A stretch of 64,000 nucleotides of DNA from positions 237,678,088 through 237,742,087 of the forward strand of contig NC_134700.1 of NCBI RefSeq assembly GCF_043290135.1. The letters run 5' to 3'. The notes under the pieces were generated by a model. The model did no database searches and was not told the origin of the DNA. It saw only the letters and a list, made by a program, of their open reading frames with translations. Shown one piece after another: positions 12,050-23,938 of the stretch; the first letter of the stretch is position 1; every line of letters starts with the position of its first letter. This DNA comes from Rhipicephalus microplus (taxonomy: Eukaryota; Arthropoda; Arachnida; Ixodida; Ixodidae). The translations under genes were made by a program, and so were the position numbers.

Positions 12050-13324
12050 ACGACGCGCGACGGAGAATGACGCAAACCATGACGCGCATTGGGAAGGAGG
12101 CGACAGACACTACAGCAGTTCGTACTAATCGATTCGCACGAGACGACTTAATTCTCCTCGGCGAGTACGCCATTATTTATGTACGTGTGTGCATTATTAT
12201 CAATAATCGGGCTTCTCTAATCGCGGAGTATACAAATTTGCTTATACGACTGCTTCGGAAAATTTGTTGCGTTACGTGTGCGAGTATATTTTTCGCATCT
12301 TCTCGTTTTCTGCGCAAGTCGCAGCGCTACCAGAGAGAAAAAAATAGCTCTATGGTGCTACCCATTTTACACTTAAGCTGTGGTAATCCCTCCCTCCCCC
12401 CCCCCCCCGAACATTTTTTTTAATTTCGCATGTGCGTATACATACACGCACACAAACGGGCGCGCTAAGGTCGCGCGTGCGTATGTTCATGCTTATGTAT
12501 GTCACGTCCGTGCATTTCGTAGTGCGCGCGCATGTATCTGCTTTGAATAACAACTGCTGCCATCACGACATGGATTGGTGAACGAAAAGAAAGGAGCACT
12601 CCTACTGCAATCGAAGTGACGATTTGCCTTATCTCAAGATACACTGACCCTGGCATAGATCCGCTTTGTAATCAAGTAAGCGGCATGCGTATTCAGCTTT
12701 TCACGGGAGAGCGGAACTCAATGAGATACGTGCACGCAATCGTCAGCACGAGTCGCAGCGTAGTTACCTGTAGCAACGCAGTGCATAAGTGCTACCACCT
12801 TTTGGAGAGGCCCACGCTACACATGGGCAGTTGCCTTCTTCAACCTTGGGCTTGCTTGACAGGTTCTCCAACTTGAAGCAAATGATGCAATTCGCCGAAG
12901 ATCGAGATTTGATGTTCGCGCGCACTGCGCAATTATCTCCGCCATTTCGCTATTGAAATCCTTTTTGCCGATGAGAATGAGGCGGTTCGTAGCCAGCGCC
13001 CTTTTCCCTTCGACGAAGCAAGGCGATCCGACACCACAATAAAGAAACTTCAGCCCAGCGCCAAGCGAAAGTGCCGCGTTGACCCTGTTCAGTGTAGCCA
13101 TCTTTGTTTTTTCGGCCAGTTTTGCCAGCACACGGAGCGTTTTCTGAAGTTTGCGAATAGTTTTAGTGAGCGAATTTGTGTAGCATACAAATTTAGTAGC
13201 TGCGTAGTAAGTAAAATAGTAACCTGCATTGAACTCCCTTGTTGAGGCAAAAGTACCATTTTCGACAAGTGACGTGAACTCTTTGTTGAGATCGTTCGTG
13301 CGGTTTGGCGAAGTGATTATAAAT
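12050..13324. other. unassigned sequence
   Basis: No supported gene. Contains a C run near 12400 and alternating purine-pyrimidine CGCGCG/CACACA-like stretches around 12430-12530. Open frames are short. Confidence 0.5.
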
Positions 13325-13553
13325 GAAAAGAAGATAAAAGTGAGCCCCGTAACTGTTTCTCAGGGGGAGGACACCTCAACAGTAGCTCACGAAGGATGGG
13401 GGTAGAGGAGGGATTAAAAGGATAGGATTAAAAGGTAGAGAGATACAGACAGAGGAGGGAGAGAGCGATGCGCAGGGACAGCGAACGACGGAAGTAAGGA
13501 GAAGACAGGAAAGATGGACACGGTTGCAGGAGTCCGAGGACGGGGCACCACTG
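13325..13553 (-). repeat. unclassified interspersed repeat, copy A
   Basis: About 225 bp that match 39016-39242 in reverse orientation. Shared words include TCCTCGGACT, TGCAACCGTGTCCATCTTTC and ACAGTTACGGGGCTCACTTT. The plus-oriented copy at 39 kb defines the strand given here. It contains no coding features and could be the UTR of an unidentified retroelement. Confidence 0.7.
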
Positions 13554-13854
13554 TGCACAATAACTTACTGGTTTCAACCATGTAGACTGCTGGCACAGGC
13601 GTCTGGATGAAATTGGCTTCGACATGACCTTTGGCCTCACAGCTAGAATGAACCGAAGTCACAAAAGCGATGCTACACTGGATTCGCCTTGGCATCGCTT
13701 TCACTCGACGCTATACTTCAGCTTACCGGCCGCTCGGGCAACCCGAATGGTGAACGCTGCCAAGTGTCAGTATCGTATCGACTTACGCAGCTGCCCTCTG
13801 GTATACGTGTCCCAATTAAAGGCGCTGGCAGGCATAGGGGTTAGGAAGGAAGGG

Positions 13855-13930
13855 TGAAACAGGCGAAAGACAGGGAGGTTACTAGTTCCTAGACAGGCTG
13901 GCTACCCGGCGCTAGGGAAACTGCGATTGA
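13855..13930 (+). repeat. fragment of a dispersed repeat (AGGGAGGTTA family)
   Basis: Shares GACAGGGAGGTTA and TGGCTACCCGGC with a longer copy near 50660-50760 (GGCAGGGAGGTTAACC, TTGCTACCCTGC). Short and diverged; family unknown. Confidence 0.4.
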
Positions 13931-14077
13931 AAGAAAACAGAGGAGACGCTTGGAAAACAAAAATAGACAAAAGACGTAGATTCCGGTTCTGTTTAAAATC
14001 ACACTAAAGAGAAACAATCACTTCGTTTAAATTGACGAACTGCACTCTGAGAACAGTAATGTCATATGTTTGACTTT

Positions 14078-14225
14078 CATCGTCATCAGCAGTCTGATTA
14101 CGTACACTGCAGGTCAAAGGCCTCTCCCATGTTCCACCAGTCAACCAGGTCATGTGCTTGCTTGCTGCTGCCACTTTACACCCGCAAACTTCCGAATCTC
14201 ACCTGCTCACCTAACTTTCTGTTTG
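14078..14225 (-). mobile_element. RTE-type LINE 3' end, short copy
   Basis: The block from CGTCATCAGCAGTCTGATTACG to CACCTAACTTTCTG matches the 3' end of the larger RTE fragment at 15188-15335 with small indels. It is 5' truncated to about 150 bp, typical of aborted LINE reverse transcription. Confidence 0.75.
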
Positions 14226-15142
14226 ACTATGATAACTTAGCGAAGACAATCAAGGTTGAAGTTTCACTTTTGAATTTCGCGCCGATGTTTTCGCGCATGA
14301 CATTGAAAATTTCAAAATGTTTCTGTCGTATTTTCACGACATTTGCTCAATGAAATTTTCTGAAACTTTGAGTGCAAGGTCTACAGCACCAACAGATGAC
14401 ATTGTACTTCCCCTTTATTAATTACAAGCTACGCACGACATTTTATACACCTTCAAAATTTATTGCGTCACGGTGCTTGGTGTGGCAATCTCAAGATGGC
14501 GTCTGCTGCCGTATTTTCTTTCCGCGCGTTTCCTCTCTAATCAAGCGATGCCGCGGTTAGAGTGGTGTTTTCTTGACTGTGAGATTGTATACCTTACGGG
14601 AATAATTGTTTTGCTTTAAGGCCCTTCTCTAAGCCTGGTCATCCTTAAAAAAAAAAAACCACAGCAACGCTTTCAACATCTTCTGTGTTGAAGGCGGACT
14701 CAGCCAGCGTAGCTGGATCCTTTCTTCCGTAAAATGGCGTTACGCACTGAAGAATTGCAGTGGGTAACGCAGCGTCCTGCGCTCCCAGCGTTTGCACCAG
14801 ACTGGTGCCCACGCATTGTTACGCGCCTTCTCAAATATCAGTCCGACTCGATTTGGACACTTACCTTGGTATAGCAGTCATCACTATCCAAAATAACCAT
14901 ACGTGATCCTACCACGAAAATATCTTCCTCTGTTAATTCTGTAAGTCAATCGAAAATACTTTCCTACAAATCTTTATTTTGGACTTTCACTTATTGGCTT
15001 TTTCTTGGCACCGTTTAGTACATCCACCGAGTCTCTACTGCGCGAGTCCATTCGGCGTGGTTCCTTATTTGCCAAGTAAAGAAAATGCGTTAGTCGCAGT
15101 CTACCCGTGGGATGCCATTTATTTCGCTTCTTTCTAGCGAGT
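14226..15142. other. unassigned sequence
   Basis: AT-rich non-coding sequence with no supported gene. It separates the two RTE 3' ends. Confidence 0.5.
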
Positions 15143-15185
15143 CTATTCATATTCACCTTTATTGCAAATGGCGGGCATTATTAAT

Positions 15186-16440
15186 TTCATCATCATCATC
15201 AGCCTGACTACGTCCACTGCAGGACAAAGGCCTCTCCCATGTTCCGCCAGTTTACCCGGTCTTGTGCTTGCTGCTGCTAATTTACACCCGCAAAATATCT
15301 CATCTGCCCACCTAACCTTCTGTCTCCCCCTAACCCGCTTGCCTTCTCTGGGAATCCAGTTAGTTACCCTTAACGACCAGCGGTTATCCTGTCTACGGGC
15401 TACATGTCCGGCCCATGTCCATTTCTTCTTCTTGATTTCAGCTATGATATCCTTAACCCCTGTTTGTTCCCTAATCCACTCTGCTCTCTTCTTGTCTCTT
15501 AAGGTTACACCTACCATTTTTCTTTCCATTGCTCGCTGCGTCGTCCTCAATTTAAGCTGAACCCTCTTTGTAAGTCTCCAGGTTTCTGCTCCGTAGCTAA
15601 GTACCGGCAAGATACAGCTATTATATACCTTCCTCTTGAGGGATAGTGGCAATCTACCTGTCATAATTTCAGAGTGCTTGCCAAATGCGCTCCACCCCAT
15701 TCTTATTCTTCTAGTTACTTCAATCTCGTGATTCGGCTCCACGGCTATTACCTGCCCTAAGTAGACATAGTCCTTTACAACTTGAAGTGCACTATTACCT
15801 ATCTCGAAGCGCTGCTCTTTTCGAGGTTGTTGTACATCACTTTCGTTTTCTGCAGATTCCTTTTAAGACCCACCTTTCTGCTCTCCTTGTCTAACTCCGT
15901 AATCATGAGTTGCAATTCGTCCCCTGAGTTACTCAGCAATGCAATGTCATCGGCGAAGCGCAGGTTATTAAGGTATTCTCCATTGACTCTTATCCCTAAC
16001 TGTTCCCATTCTAGGCTTCTGAAAACCTCCTGTAAGCACGCGGTAAATAGCATTGGCGAAATTGTGTCCCCCTGCCTTACACACTTCTTGATTGGTATTC
16101 TGTTGCTTTCTTTATGAAGCACTATGGAGCAGTTGATCCCCTGTAGATTTCTTCCAGGATGTTTATATATACTTCATCGACGCCCTGATTCCGCAGTGTC
16201 TGCATGACGGCTGATATTTCTACTGAATCAAACGCCTTCTCGTAATCTATGAGTGCTATGTATAGTGGTTGGTTATATTCTGAGCATTTCTCTATTACTT
16301 GATTGATAGTATGAATGTGGTCGATTGTTGAGTAGCCTGTTCGAAATCCTGCTTGTTCCTTTGGTTGATTAAATTCTAATGTTTTCTTTACTCTGTTAGC
16401 AATTACCTTTGTAAATAGCTTGTATACTACAGAGAGCAAG
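15186..16440 (-). pseudogene. RTE-type LINE reverse transcriptase fragment, frameshifted
   Basis: Three overlapping minus-strand frames form one RT. 16439-16122 gives the early palm with IANRVKKTLE, EQAGFRTGYSTIDHI and ALIDYEKAFDSV. 16122-15799 gives KKCVRQGDTISPMLF and the catalytic FADD box in LRFADDIALLS. 15742 to about 15260 gives the post-RT region with LSYGAETW, WAGHVARR and a GRQKVRW-D motif, characteristic of RTE-clade ORF2 C termini. Frames change near 16122 and near 15790, so at least two indels disable it. It is 5' truncated at 16440, before the endonuclease domain, and ends in a (ATG)n tail at 15188-15200, the usual RTE 3' end. Non-functional copy. Confidence 0.9.
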
Positions 16441-18529
16441 CTAAATGAATAATTTCACGTAATTTAATCTCACATGCATACGTCAAATTATTCATTTATC
16501 TAGTAATAAATATTCCCCACCGCCGAAATGAAATGGCTGGGCACTGTCTGCAGGCCCAGCATTTTCATTTTCATTAAAGATGAAGTGGAATAGACGGCAT
16601 GTGCTCGGAGGAGTATTCCATGGCAATGAAGTATGTACATAAAAAAACAACCTTTAACTTCTGAAAACGACTGAACTATATTTGAGCCAACTCCGAAAGT
16701 ATACGCGCCCTTTCAGAAATACATATTTTTTGCCGTTTTCCTTTCTTTTAAATACTGTGTCATTTCGACTGCTAAACGCAAGTATCTTAGCAAAATTTAA
16801 ATTTTAGTGCATCAGCGATCCTTTTTGGCCGAAGAAGATTGAATCGAAAAACAAAATCATGGAATGGAAGCTGGTTTAACAAACACCCTATCGGCAGAAG
16901 GGAAGCCAAGGCTCGCCCTACTTTATTCCGGAACGATAGCCTTGTCGGGGGTGCTCGCTTGAAGACGAAGTGGTTTTTACTCGGTTAATGTAAATGTTAG
17001 ACTACTTGCAAAATAAGATATCGTTGTTTTGGGCGAACGTAACATATCGCGATTAGCATTGATGAGTATTAGCCCCGAGAACAAACACCGGCGTCGCCAC
17101 AGTCGCGTTGAAATGACGTCACGGCAAGGACTCGTCTCCTCCGCCGCCGACGCATGTCGCTTTTTACCGAGCCCGCCGTGTAGCCGCTCTTCAGCGATGC
17201 GGTGGTCATTTCTTCTAAATTTCGAGTAGTAGATCACTGAAGCTACAAAGTAAAGGTCTTTATTGCCGTTTGAAGTTAACTAGGCTGCAGAAAGTATGGA
17301 TTCACTTTGAAAATGAAAGTGCAGGACAGCGACCCATTAGTTGTTTTCACCGTGCACGTACTCGAAGAAATCAATGCTAAGAAAATATTCGCGCTAAATG
17401 GGTCTGAACTAATTACAACTTGGCATATATTGTGCGAACAAACATTTGTGTCGAAGTATTACAAATGAAATTAGGACGTTTTCAGTTTACTCGCAGCATT
17501 GTGATTTAACGTGCAAGTTATGTCTGCCTCTGAAAATAATCTATCTCATTAGACAGAAATCCACTCTGGGATGCAGGAGACTTTAAATGGATCTGTCTTT
17601 CATACATAATCACTTATTGTAGTGAGAAAAAAAAAGTGACGCTACAAACTACAAAATGGTTTCCCGAACTCTGAGACGTTGGTATACTCGGATCTCGCGT
17701 ACAGATTTCTTCCCATCAGTCGTCAGGATTACGTAGTCGCATACCCTGATTCACGTGAACAGTTGACTCAATCTACCACCACGTCATAAACGTCCCTTCA
17801 CGTGGGAGCACTGCTGATAGCAATCGTTTGCAAAACAAACGCCAGAAAGTCGAAATGAACTGTTTCGATGGCACACTTTACCTCAATGTCGCAACGACTA
17901 GTCTCGCACGTCATGTTCATATACAGATTGATGCTGTTCTGGGGTAATCAGCCGTGAGAATTCTTTTTTCATCAGGTTGCTATCTGAACTTGTACTTAGA
18001 ATCGTGACAACACAGTTGCTAGGATGCTGCACGCAGACACTATCTGAAATCACTATCATTTTCTGCAATTAACCTCAACTTGGTTTCGTAGTGAAACTGA
18101 GTACCTAAGTTATTACCAAAAACATGAAGCTAAATAATGTGCTTAAATATGAGCAACTACACACGATAAGATCTAACGAGCGGCAATATAATCGGGCAAG
18201 CGCAAAAAAAAAAAAAAAACGCGGTCAGTAGTTACTCCGATGCGTCCGATACAGATACCAACATTGGAAGCGAAACAATCACATCTTTTAAAGGAATCGC
18301 CCGTGAAAAACGCCACCTGATATGCAAGTTCGCTGTCGTATACGTTTCAGAAGCGCGACAATATTGCGAGGCACGCTGCAGAGTAATTGTCGTCATCTTG
18401 TATTTTTTTTAATCTGCTGCACATGCATCGTCTTGCTGTTCACCCCAGTCGGAGTGCGGCTGCCATGGCCGACACTCAAACTTATCTTCGAGGTAAGCAG
18501 CGGGACGCCATAACAAACCTCATCAAAGC
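16441..18529. other. unassigned AT-rich sequence
   Basis: No supported gene. A locally GC-rich segment at about 17070-17200 has an 86-codon minus-strand frame and a plus-strand frame without family resemblance; it contains a TGACGTCA palindrome. Long poly-A runs occur at about 17630 and 18206. Confidence 0.5.
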
Positions 18530-18571
18530 TGATTTTGATATGTTGGGTTTAACGTCCCAAGACCACCATAT
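18530..18571 (-). mobile_element. Ruka-like SINE, tail-side piece split by the gypsy element
   Basis: Carries the SINE body end (GGGTTTAACGTCCCAAGACCACCATAT) up to the ATAT at 18568-18571. The remainder resumes at 24114 on the other side of the retrotransposon. Confidence 0.88.
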
Positions 18572-18749
18572 TGTCACGTTGCTCCATGGGATGTCGACAA
18601 GGTCTATTGATGTCCGAGCAACAGGGCTCTAACCAAGCGCGTCGGTTGGGCTTGTTTTCTAGAGCGGGGGGGGTCCACGCGCACTTCTTTCTTCTTCGTG
18701 GTGTGAGCTTTCACCTTGGCATACGACTCACTACTAGAAGTAGGTGGCA
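18572..18749 (-). repeat. 3' LTR of the gypsy element
   Basis: 178 bp, pairing with 23939-24113. In element orientation it starts TGCCACCTACTTC and ends CAACGTGACA. It has three extra G/C bases in the homopolymer near 18665 relative to the other LTR. Confidence 0.95.
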
Positions 18750-18762
18750 ATATTCCTCCTCA
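18750..18762 (-). other. polypurine tract next to the 3' LTR
   Basis: On the minus strand a purine-rich TTGAGGAGGAATAT precedes the LTR directly. This is the expected plus-strand priming site. Confidence 0.65.
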
Positions 18763-18947
18763 ACAAAAAAAAAAAAAGAAAGAGCATCGTCCCGATGCTG
18801 TAAAGTTATTGAAAAAAAAAACCATAACAAAGTAGGTTAAACAATGAAAAAGGGCACCAATAATCAAATGTTAGACGCGATAAGTTCACCAATGGTGAGG
18901 CAATTGTTAGAGCACAAATAAAAAAAAAACACAGGGAAAGTGGTCTT

Positions 18948-21900
18948 TTAGGAACGCGCAAAATAGGGCTTCATGCGCACCACGTGAACTATGTCAGAGG
19001 TCGGTTGTTTTCGTTGTGCCCATCGTGACGACGTAGCGTCCGGAACCACTTCGTAGTTTACGTCGCTCACGCGGCGTATTACTTTATACGGACCGAAGTA
19101 TCTGCTGAGCAACTTTTCGGAGAGGCCACGGCGTCGAACAGGGGTCCAAACCCAAACTTGGTCTCCCGGACTGTAAGATACGTCATTGTGACGCATATTG
19201 TAACGTCGTGCATCGACCTGTTGCTGCTGACCAATGTGTAGCCGGGCGAGCTGGCGAGTTTCCTCGGCACGCTCTGCAAATTCTTCTGCGTCAGTTGTTA
19301 ATCGATCAGCGCCTTCATAAGGAAGCATCGCATCCAGCATCGTCTGAACTTCGCGGCCGTAGAGAAGGCGAAACGGTGTAAATCGGGTTGTTTCTTGAAC
19401 GGCGGTGTTATAAGCGAACGTCACATAAGGCAAAATGCGATCCCATATTTTGTTTTGGACGTCGATGTACATGGAGATCATGTTTGTGACTGTCTTATTT
19501 AGTCGCTCGGTTAAGCCGTTGCTCTGCGGATGGTAAGCAGTCGTCGTTCGATGCCTAGTGTTACTTAGCCGAAAAACTTCCTCAATAAGCTGTGCAGTGA
19601 ACGCTGTTCCTCTGTCGGTTATCACTGTAGATGGAGCACCGTGGCGCAGAACAATGTGGCACATGAAGACCTGTGCTACCTCAGAAGCCGTGGCTCGTGG
19701 TATCGCCTGTGTCTAAGCATAGCGGGTCAAATAGTCAGTTGCAACAATGACCCATTTGTTGCCGTCGGACGATAAAGGAAATGGGCCGAGAATGTCTATG
19801 CCGACTTGGTCAAATGGCTTGTGGGGTGGATCAATTGGCTGAAGTAATCCAGCCGGCTTGCTTGGTGGCGACTTTCGACGCTGGCATTCACGACAGCTTT
19901 TAACGTACTGCTTCACGCTTGCTGAAAGTCTGGGCCAGTAGTACGCCTCACTTACTCTGCCGAGCGTTCGCGAGTAACCTAGATGACCAGATGTGGGCTC
20001 ATCATGGCACGCGGAGAGGACTTCGTCCCGCATGTCCTTCGGAACGACGAGGAGGTAAGCGCGGCTCGTAGAACGGGCGTTTTTTTTGTACAGGACATTA
20101 CCTCGGAGGCAGAAAGACGTCATGACACGAAATAGATGGCGAGGTATAACGGCGCTATGACCCTCCAGATAGTCGATGAGCGGTCGAATCTCTTCATCCT
20201 CTCGCTGGCGTCTGCTCAAGTCAGATGAGCTAAGGGCGCCCAGGAAACCGTCATCGTCGTCTTCTTCTTGATTGACTAAAGGTATGGGTGCACGCGACAG
20301 CGTATCAGCGTCTTCATGCTTCCGTCCAGACTTATATACGATGGTAACATCAAATTCCTGTAGACGCAAGCTCCATCGGGCCAGTCGTCCAGAGGGATCA
20401 CGAATGTTTACCAACCAGCAGAGGGCATGGTGGTCCGTCACCACTTTAAATGGACGACCATAGAGGTACGGGCGAAACTTGGTGATCGCCCACACTACTG
20501 CGAGACACTCTTTTTCTGTGGTCGTGTAATTCACTTCGGTACGGGACAGTGAGCGGCTGGCATAGGCAATGACTCGTTCTTTGCCGTGTTGATGCTGGAC
20601 GAGCACTGCGCCGAGGCCGATGTTACTGGCGTCAGTGTGCACCTCTGTGTCAGCATCATCGTCAAAATGCGCAAGAACAGGGGCTGACTGCATCCGCTGT
20701 CGTAGCTCGGCAAAAGCAGCCTGTTGTTCGGTAGCCCATACAAACGGTGTGTCGTCGCGTGTAAGGCAAGTCAAGGGTTCCGCTATCTTCGAAAACCCTC
20801 TAATAAATCGTCGATAGTAGGCGCACAAGCCCAGAAAGCGCCGAACAGCCTTTTTGTCTGTAGGATGCGGAAACGCGGCTACAGCGGCTAGTTTGTCGAG
20901 GTCGGGTCGAACTCCTTTCGCGTTGACTACATGGCCAAGGAATTTGAGCTCTTCATAACCAAAGTGACACTTCTGCGGTTTGAGTGTAAGATCTGCTGAT
21001 TGAATAGCCTGTAGCACACTCCTGAGGCGATCAAGATGTTGCTGGAAGGTTTCAGAAAAAACGACAACATCATCAAGGTATACGAGACAAGTTTGCCACT
21101 TCAGACCAGTAAGCACAGTATCCATCATTCGATGGAAGGTTGCGGGCGCTGAGCACAAACCAAAAGGAAGGACTCGAAATTCATACAGGCCATCAGGGGT
21201 AACAAAGGCCGTTTTCTCGCGATCTCGCTCGTCAACCTCGATCTGCCAGTACCCGCTTTTTAAATCCAAAGAGGAAAAATGGTGGGCGTGGCGTAATCTG
21301 TCTAACGAGTCGTCGATGCGTGGCAGCGGGTACACGTCCTTTTTAGTCACGCTGTTCAGCTTCCGGTAATCGACGCAAAAACGTAGCGTTCCGTCTTTCT
21401 TCTTGACTAGGACGACCGGAGAGGACCACGCACTGTTGGAAGGCTCGATGATGCCGTCGTCAAGCATTTCTCGAACTTGCGTACGAATGGCTTCTCGTTC
21501 CTTCGCTGACACACGGTAAGGCTGTTGGTGTACTGGGCGGGCGTCGTCGTAAGTGATGATTCTGTGCCTAGTGATCGAAGTCTGGCGCACCTTAGAGGAA
21601 GCAGCGAAGCATGACTTGAATTCAAGCAAGAGTTTTCGCAGTGCTGTCTGGTTCTCTGGTGTGAGGTTAGAATTAATGTCGATATTGTTTAGAGACGTAT
21701 CGGCGGTCTCCACTGCGTCCGACGAGAAGCAGATGGGAACGGTACCTAATTCATCTGCAAACGCTAACGAAGTGCCCCGGAAAAAGTGTCGGTGTTCGTT
21801 GCTGAAATTTGTAACGAGCAGTTGAGATCGGCCATCACGTAGCTGTATGATACTCCTAGCCACACAAACACCTTGAGTCAGCAAGTGTTCAAAATTACTT

Positions 21901-22403
21901 TCTGCAATCGTTCCACCATTTCGCAATCCACAGCATGTGACGTCGACAATAACACTGGCTCTTGGAGGAAGCGTTATACTTTCAGCAGAAACACGAAGAA
22001 TGTCGGCACGTTGTTGGTCGTCCTGCTTGTCGATTGCTCGGTCGGCTGAGAAGGTGATGCGATTCTCTTGAAGGTCAATGACAGCTCCATACTCCTGCAG
22101 GAAGTCAACACCAAGAGTAACGTCGCGTGAACATTCACGGAGCACAAGGAACCTTGCTACAAAAATATAACCGCAGACCCGAACTCTGCTCGTGCAGGTT
22201 CCAAGCGGAGAGACGGTGTGGCCACCAGCCGTTCGAATCACAGAGCCATGCCAGGGCGTGATTACCTTCTTTAGTAGTCTGGTCATTTTCCCGCTTAGTA
22301 TAGAATAGTCAGCCCCGGTATCAACTAAAGCACCTACTGCATAGCCGTCTATCAGCACCGGTATATCCAGAGAAAGCCGCACATATCGCTCAGTCGAATC
22401 CAC
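18948..22403 (-). CDS. pol: gypsy pol polyprotein, interrupted by one in-frame stop
   Basis: The frame starts near 22403 and shows a retropepsin motif (LVDTGADYS, about residue 28), reverse transcriptase with the YLDDVVVFS catalytic box (about residue 440), RNase H with HTDASN (about residue 590), and the integrase zinc module (HxxxxxxxH plus CxxC near residues 798-840). The first integrase catalytic Asp is in DILGPF. A TAG stop follows at 19713-19715. The same frame then continues with ITDRGTAF (second catalytic Asp), TERLNK (catalytic Glu) and a GPY/F module (LSRYFGPYKVI) to a stop at about 18948. Because both parts share one reading frame, a single base change probably explains the break. 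Pol lies -1 relative to the nucleocapsid frame, consistent with the -1 frameshifting common in this group, though I did not identify a slippery site. Confidence 0.93.
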
Positions 22404-22414
22404 ACCCTTTACTG

Positions 22415-22860
22415 TTAGCGTCGATCAGAGGTCTTCAGCACGTCGACTGCCACCGACCTCGCCTCCAAGGGTCGCTTGCGTTCGTTTTCCCGGCGGGGAC
22501 TGGGGGACCGTGCGCCAGCATGGCGCTGTGGCGAAGATGAAAAGCGCCTCGGCGACGGTGAGCGCGGCTGCCGTCCAGAAGGCGGGGGCATGCGCTGTTG
22601 AGCCAGGTAATCCTCAATGTCCCGGGGTCGCTGGCCATACCGAGGAGGCGCTGAATATACTGAAAAGCCGCGCAGCCCGAGGCGCCGGTATGAACACTGG
22701 CGGTACAAATGGTCCGCTTCACCGCAGTGGAAGCACAAAGGCCGGCGATCAGGAGTGCGCCAAACATCAGATTTCCGAGGCGAAGCACGTCTGTCGTCAA
22801 GGTAGTGCGCCGGTTGTTCCGCAAGATGCACAGGGTTGGCGTAAGCGGGGGCGCGCGCAT
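22415..22860 (-). CDS. gypsy nucleocapsid (CCHC zinc knuckle) part of gag, in a shifted frame
   Basis: A basic, Arg/Pro/Ser-rich frame with one canonical knuckle, LCFHCGEADHLYRQC (C-x2-C-x4-H-x4-C). It is the C-terminal nucleic-acid-binding part of Gag. The frame is open upstream past the gag stop at 22870, so gag and this segment overlap in frames differing by -1. A small indel at the junction (the sequence GAGTAGAG looks like a local duplication) is the simplest explanation; it ends at TAA just upstream of pol. Confidence 0.8.
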
Positions 22861-22869
22861 CGAGGCACT

Positions 22870-23907
22870 CTACTCGTAGTACCGTAGAGGCTGCGCCGAC
22901 TGAAGTGAAACTGTAGGAGGTGCCTGAACAAACAGCGGGGAAGAGGAAGCTGGGCGCCTCAAGGCTTCCGCATAAGTCGCACGGTGGTAGTCAGCCGGGG
23001 CCGGTGTGGCGTTATCCAGACTCACAGGGTCACGCAGGGCATGATGCAGCTCGTCCTTGACGATACTTGCAATAGAACTCACCGTAGGTAGTGGTGGTGT
23101 GGCAGACTTTTGCAGCTCCTCGCGTACTATAGAGCGGATAAGGTCGCGCAGACACTCGGTGTTGTTCCCAAAAGTCGTGAGAACTTGAGCAGTGGACGTG
23201 CTCGCTTGCCGGTCATACAGTGTGGATCGATGCTGAAGCATCTTTTCCATCGTGACGGCTTCAGACAAAAACTCGGCGACCGTGCTCGGAGGGCTCCGTA
23301 CAAGGCCAGCGAAAAGCTGCTCCTTAACTCCCCGCATCAGGTGACGCAACTTCTTTTCCTCTGTCATACCTGGATCAGCCCGTCGGAACAGGCGCGTCAT
23401 ATCTTCCACATAGGTCATGACAGTTTCGTTGGGCATCTGGATGCGGGCCTGGATCGCTCGCTCCGCTCGTTCGTGGCAATCAGCACTTCTGTAAGTGTCC
23501 AACAGCCGGCGGCGGAATTCGGGCCACGATGTCATCTGTTCCTCGTGATTCATGTACCAGGTACGTGCTCCATCCTCCAAATAGAAGTACACACGCCGTA
23601 GTTTGGCCGCGTCGTTCCAGTCGTTCAAAGCAGCCACGCGTTCGAAGTCGGCCAACCAGTCCTCGACGTCTTCGAGCTCGGTGCCATGAAACGGTGTCGG
23701 AACCTGTGGACTTTCGAGGGTGTACCGAGTCACCGGGGGGTTTCCCGTTCCTGTTAAAGTGGTTTGAACGGACGTGCTCATCATACTGGTGTCAACTGTA
23801 GGGTCAGCTTCGGGTGGTAATCCCCTGATCCTGCGGCTTGTCCGATGAACGGGAGTGTGGACTCGCACTGGGCTTGTGGTGCTGCTTCCAGGAGGGGTCT
23901 GAAACAT
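22870..23907 (-). CDS. gag: gypsy Gag (capsid region)
   Basis: 345 codons from the first ATG (23907); the open frame extends further to 23937 but only through non-ATG codons overlapping the primer-binding site, so the ATG at 23907 is preferred. The middle holds the retrotransposon gag domain (DWLADFERVAALNDW, ARTWYMNHEE, EFRRRLLDTYR, MTRLFRRADPGM, LRHLMRGVKEQLFAGL), an alpha-helical capsid domain. The N terminus is Thr/Pro/Ser rich. It terminates at TAG (22870-22872) right where the nucleocapsid frame takes over. Confidence 0.9.
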   Translation of the reverse strand: MFQTPPGSSTTSPVRVHTPVHRTSRRIRGLPPEADPTVDTSMMSTSVQTTLTGTGNPPVTRYTLESPQVPTPFHGTELEDVEDWLADFERVAALNDWNDAAKLRRVYFYLEDGARTWYMNHEEQMTSWPEFRRRLLDTYRSADCHERAERAIQARIQMPNETVMTYVEDMTRLFRRADPGMTEEKKLRHLMRGVKEQLFAGLVRSPPSTVAEFLSEAVTMEKMLQHRSTLYDRQASTSTAQVLTTFGNNTECLRDLIRSIVREELQKSATPPLPTVSSIASIVKDELHHALRDPVSLDNATPAPADYHRATYAEALRRPASSSPLFVQAPPTVSLQSAQPLRYYE

Positions 23908-23920
23908 CCGTGAGGGGCTA

Positions 23921-23937
23921 CCCCGCACCTCCACCAA
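23921..23937 (-). promoter_or_regulatory. primer-binding site, probably tRNA-Ala
   Basis: Directly after the 5' LTR and a short spacer, the minus strand reads TGGTGGAGGTGCGGGG. Its complement CCCCGCACCTCCACCA fits the 3' end of a eukaryotic tRNA-Ala (T-stem, acceptor stem, CCA). Assignment is from general knowledge of tRNA-Ala 3' ends. Confidence 0.6.
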
Positions 23938-23938
23938 T

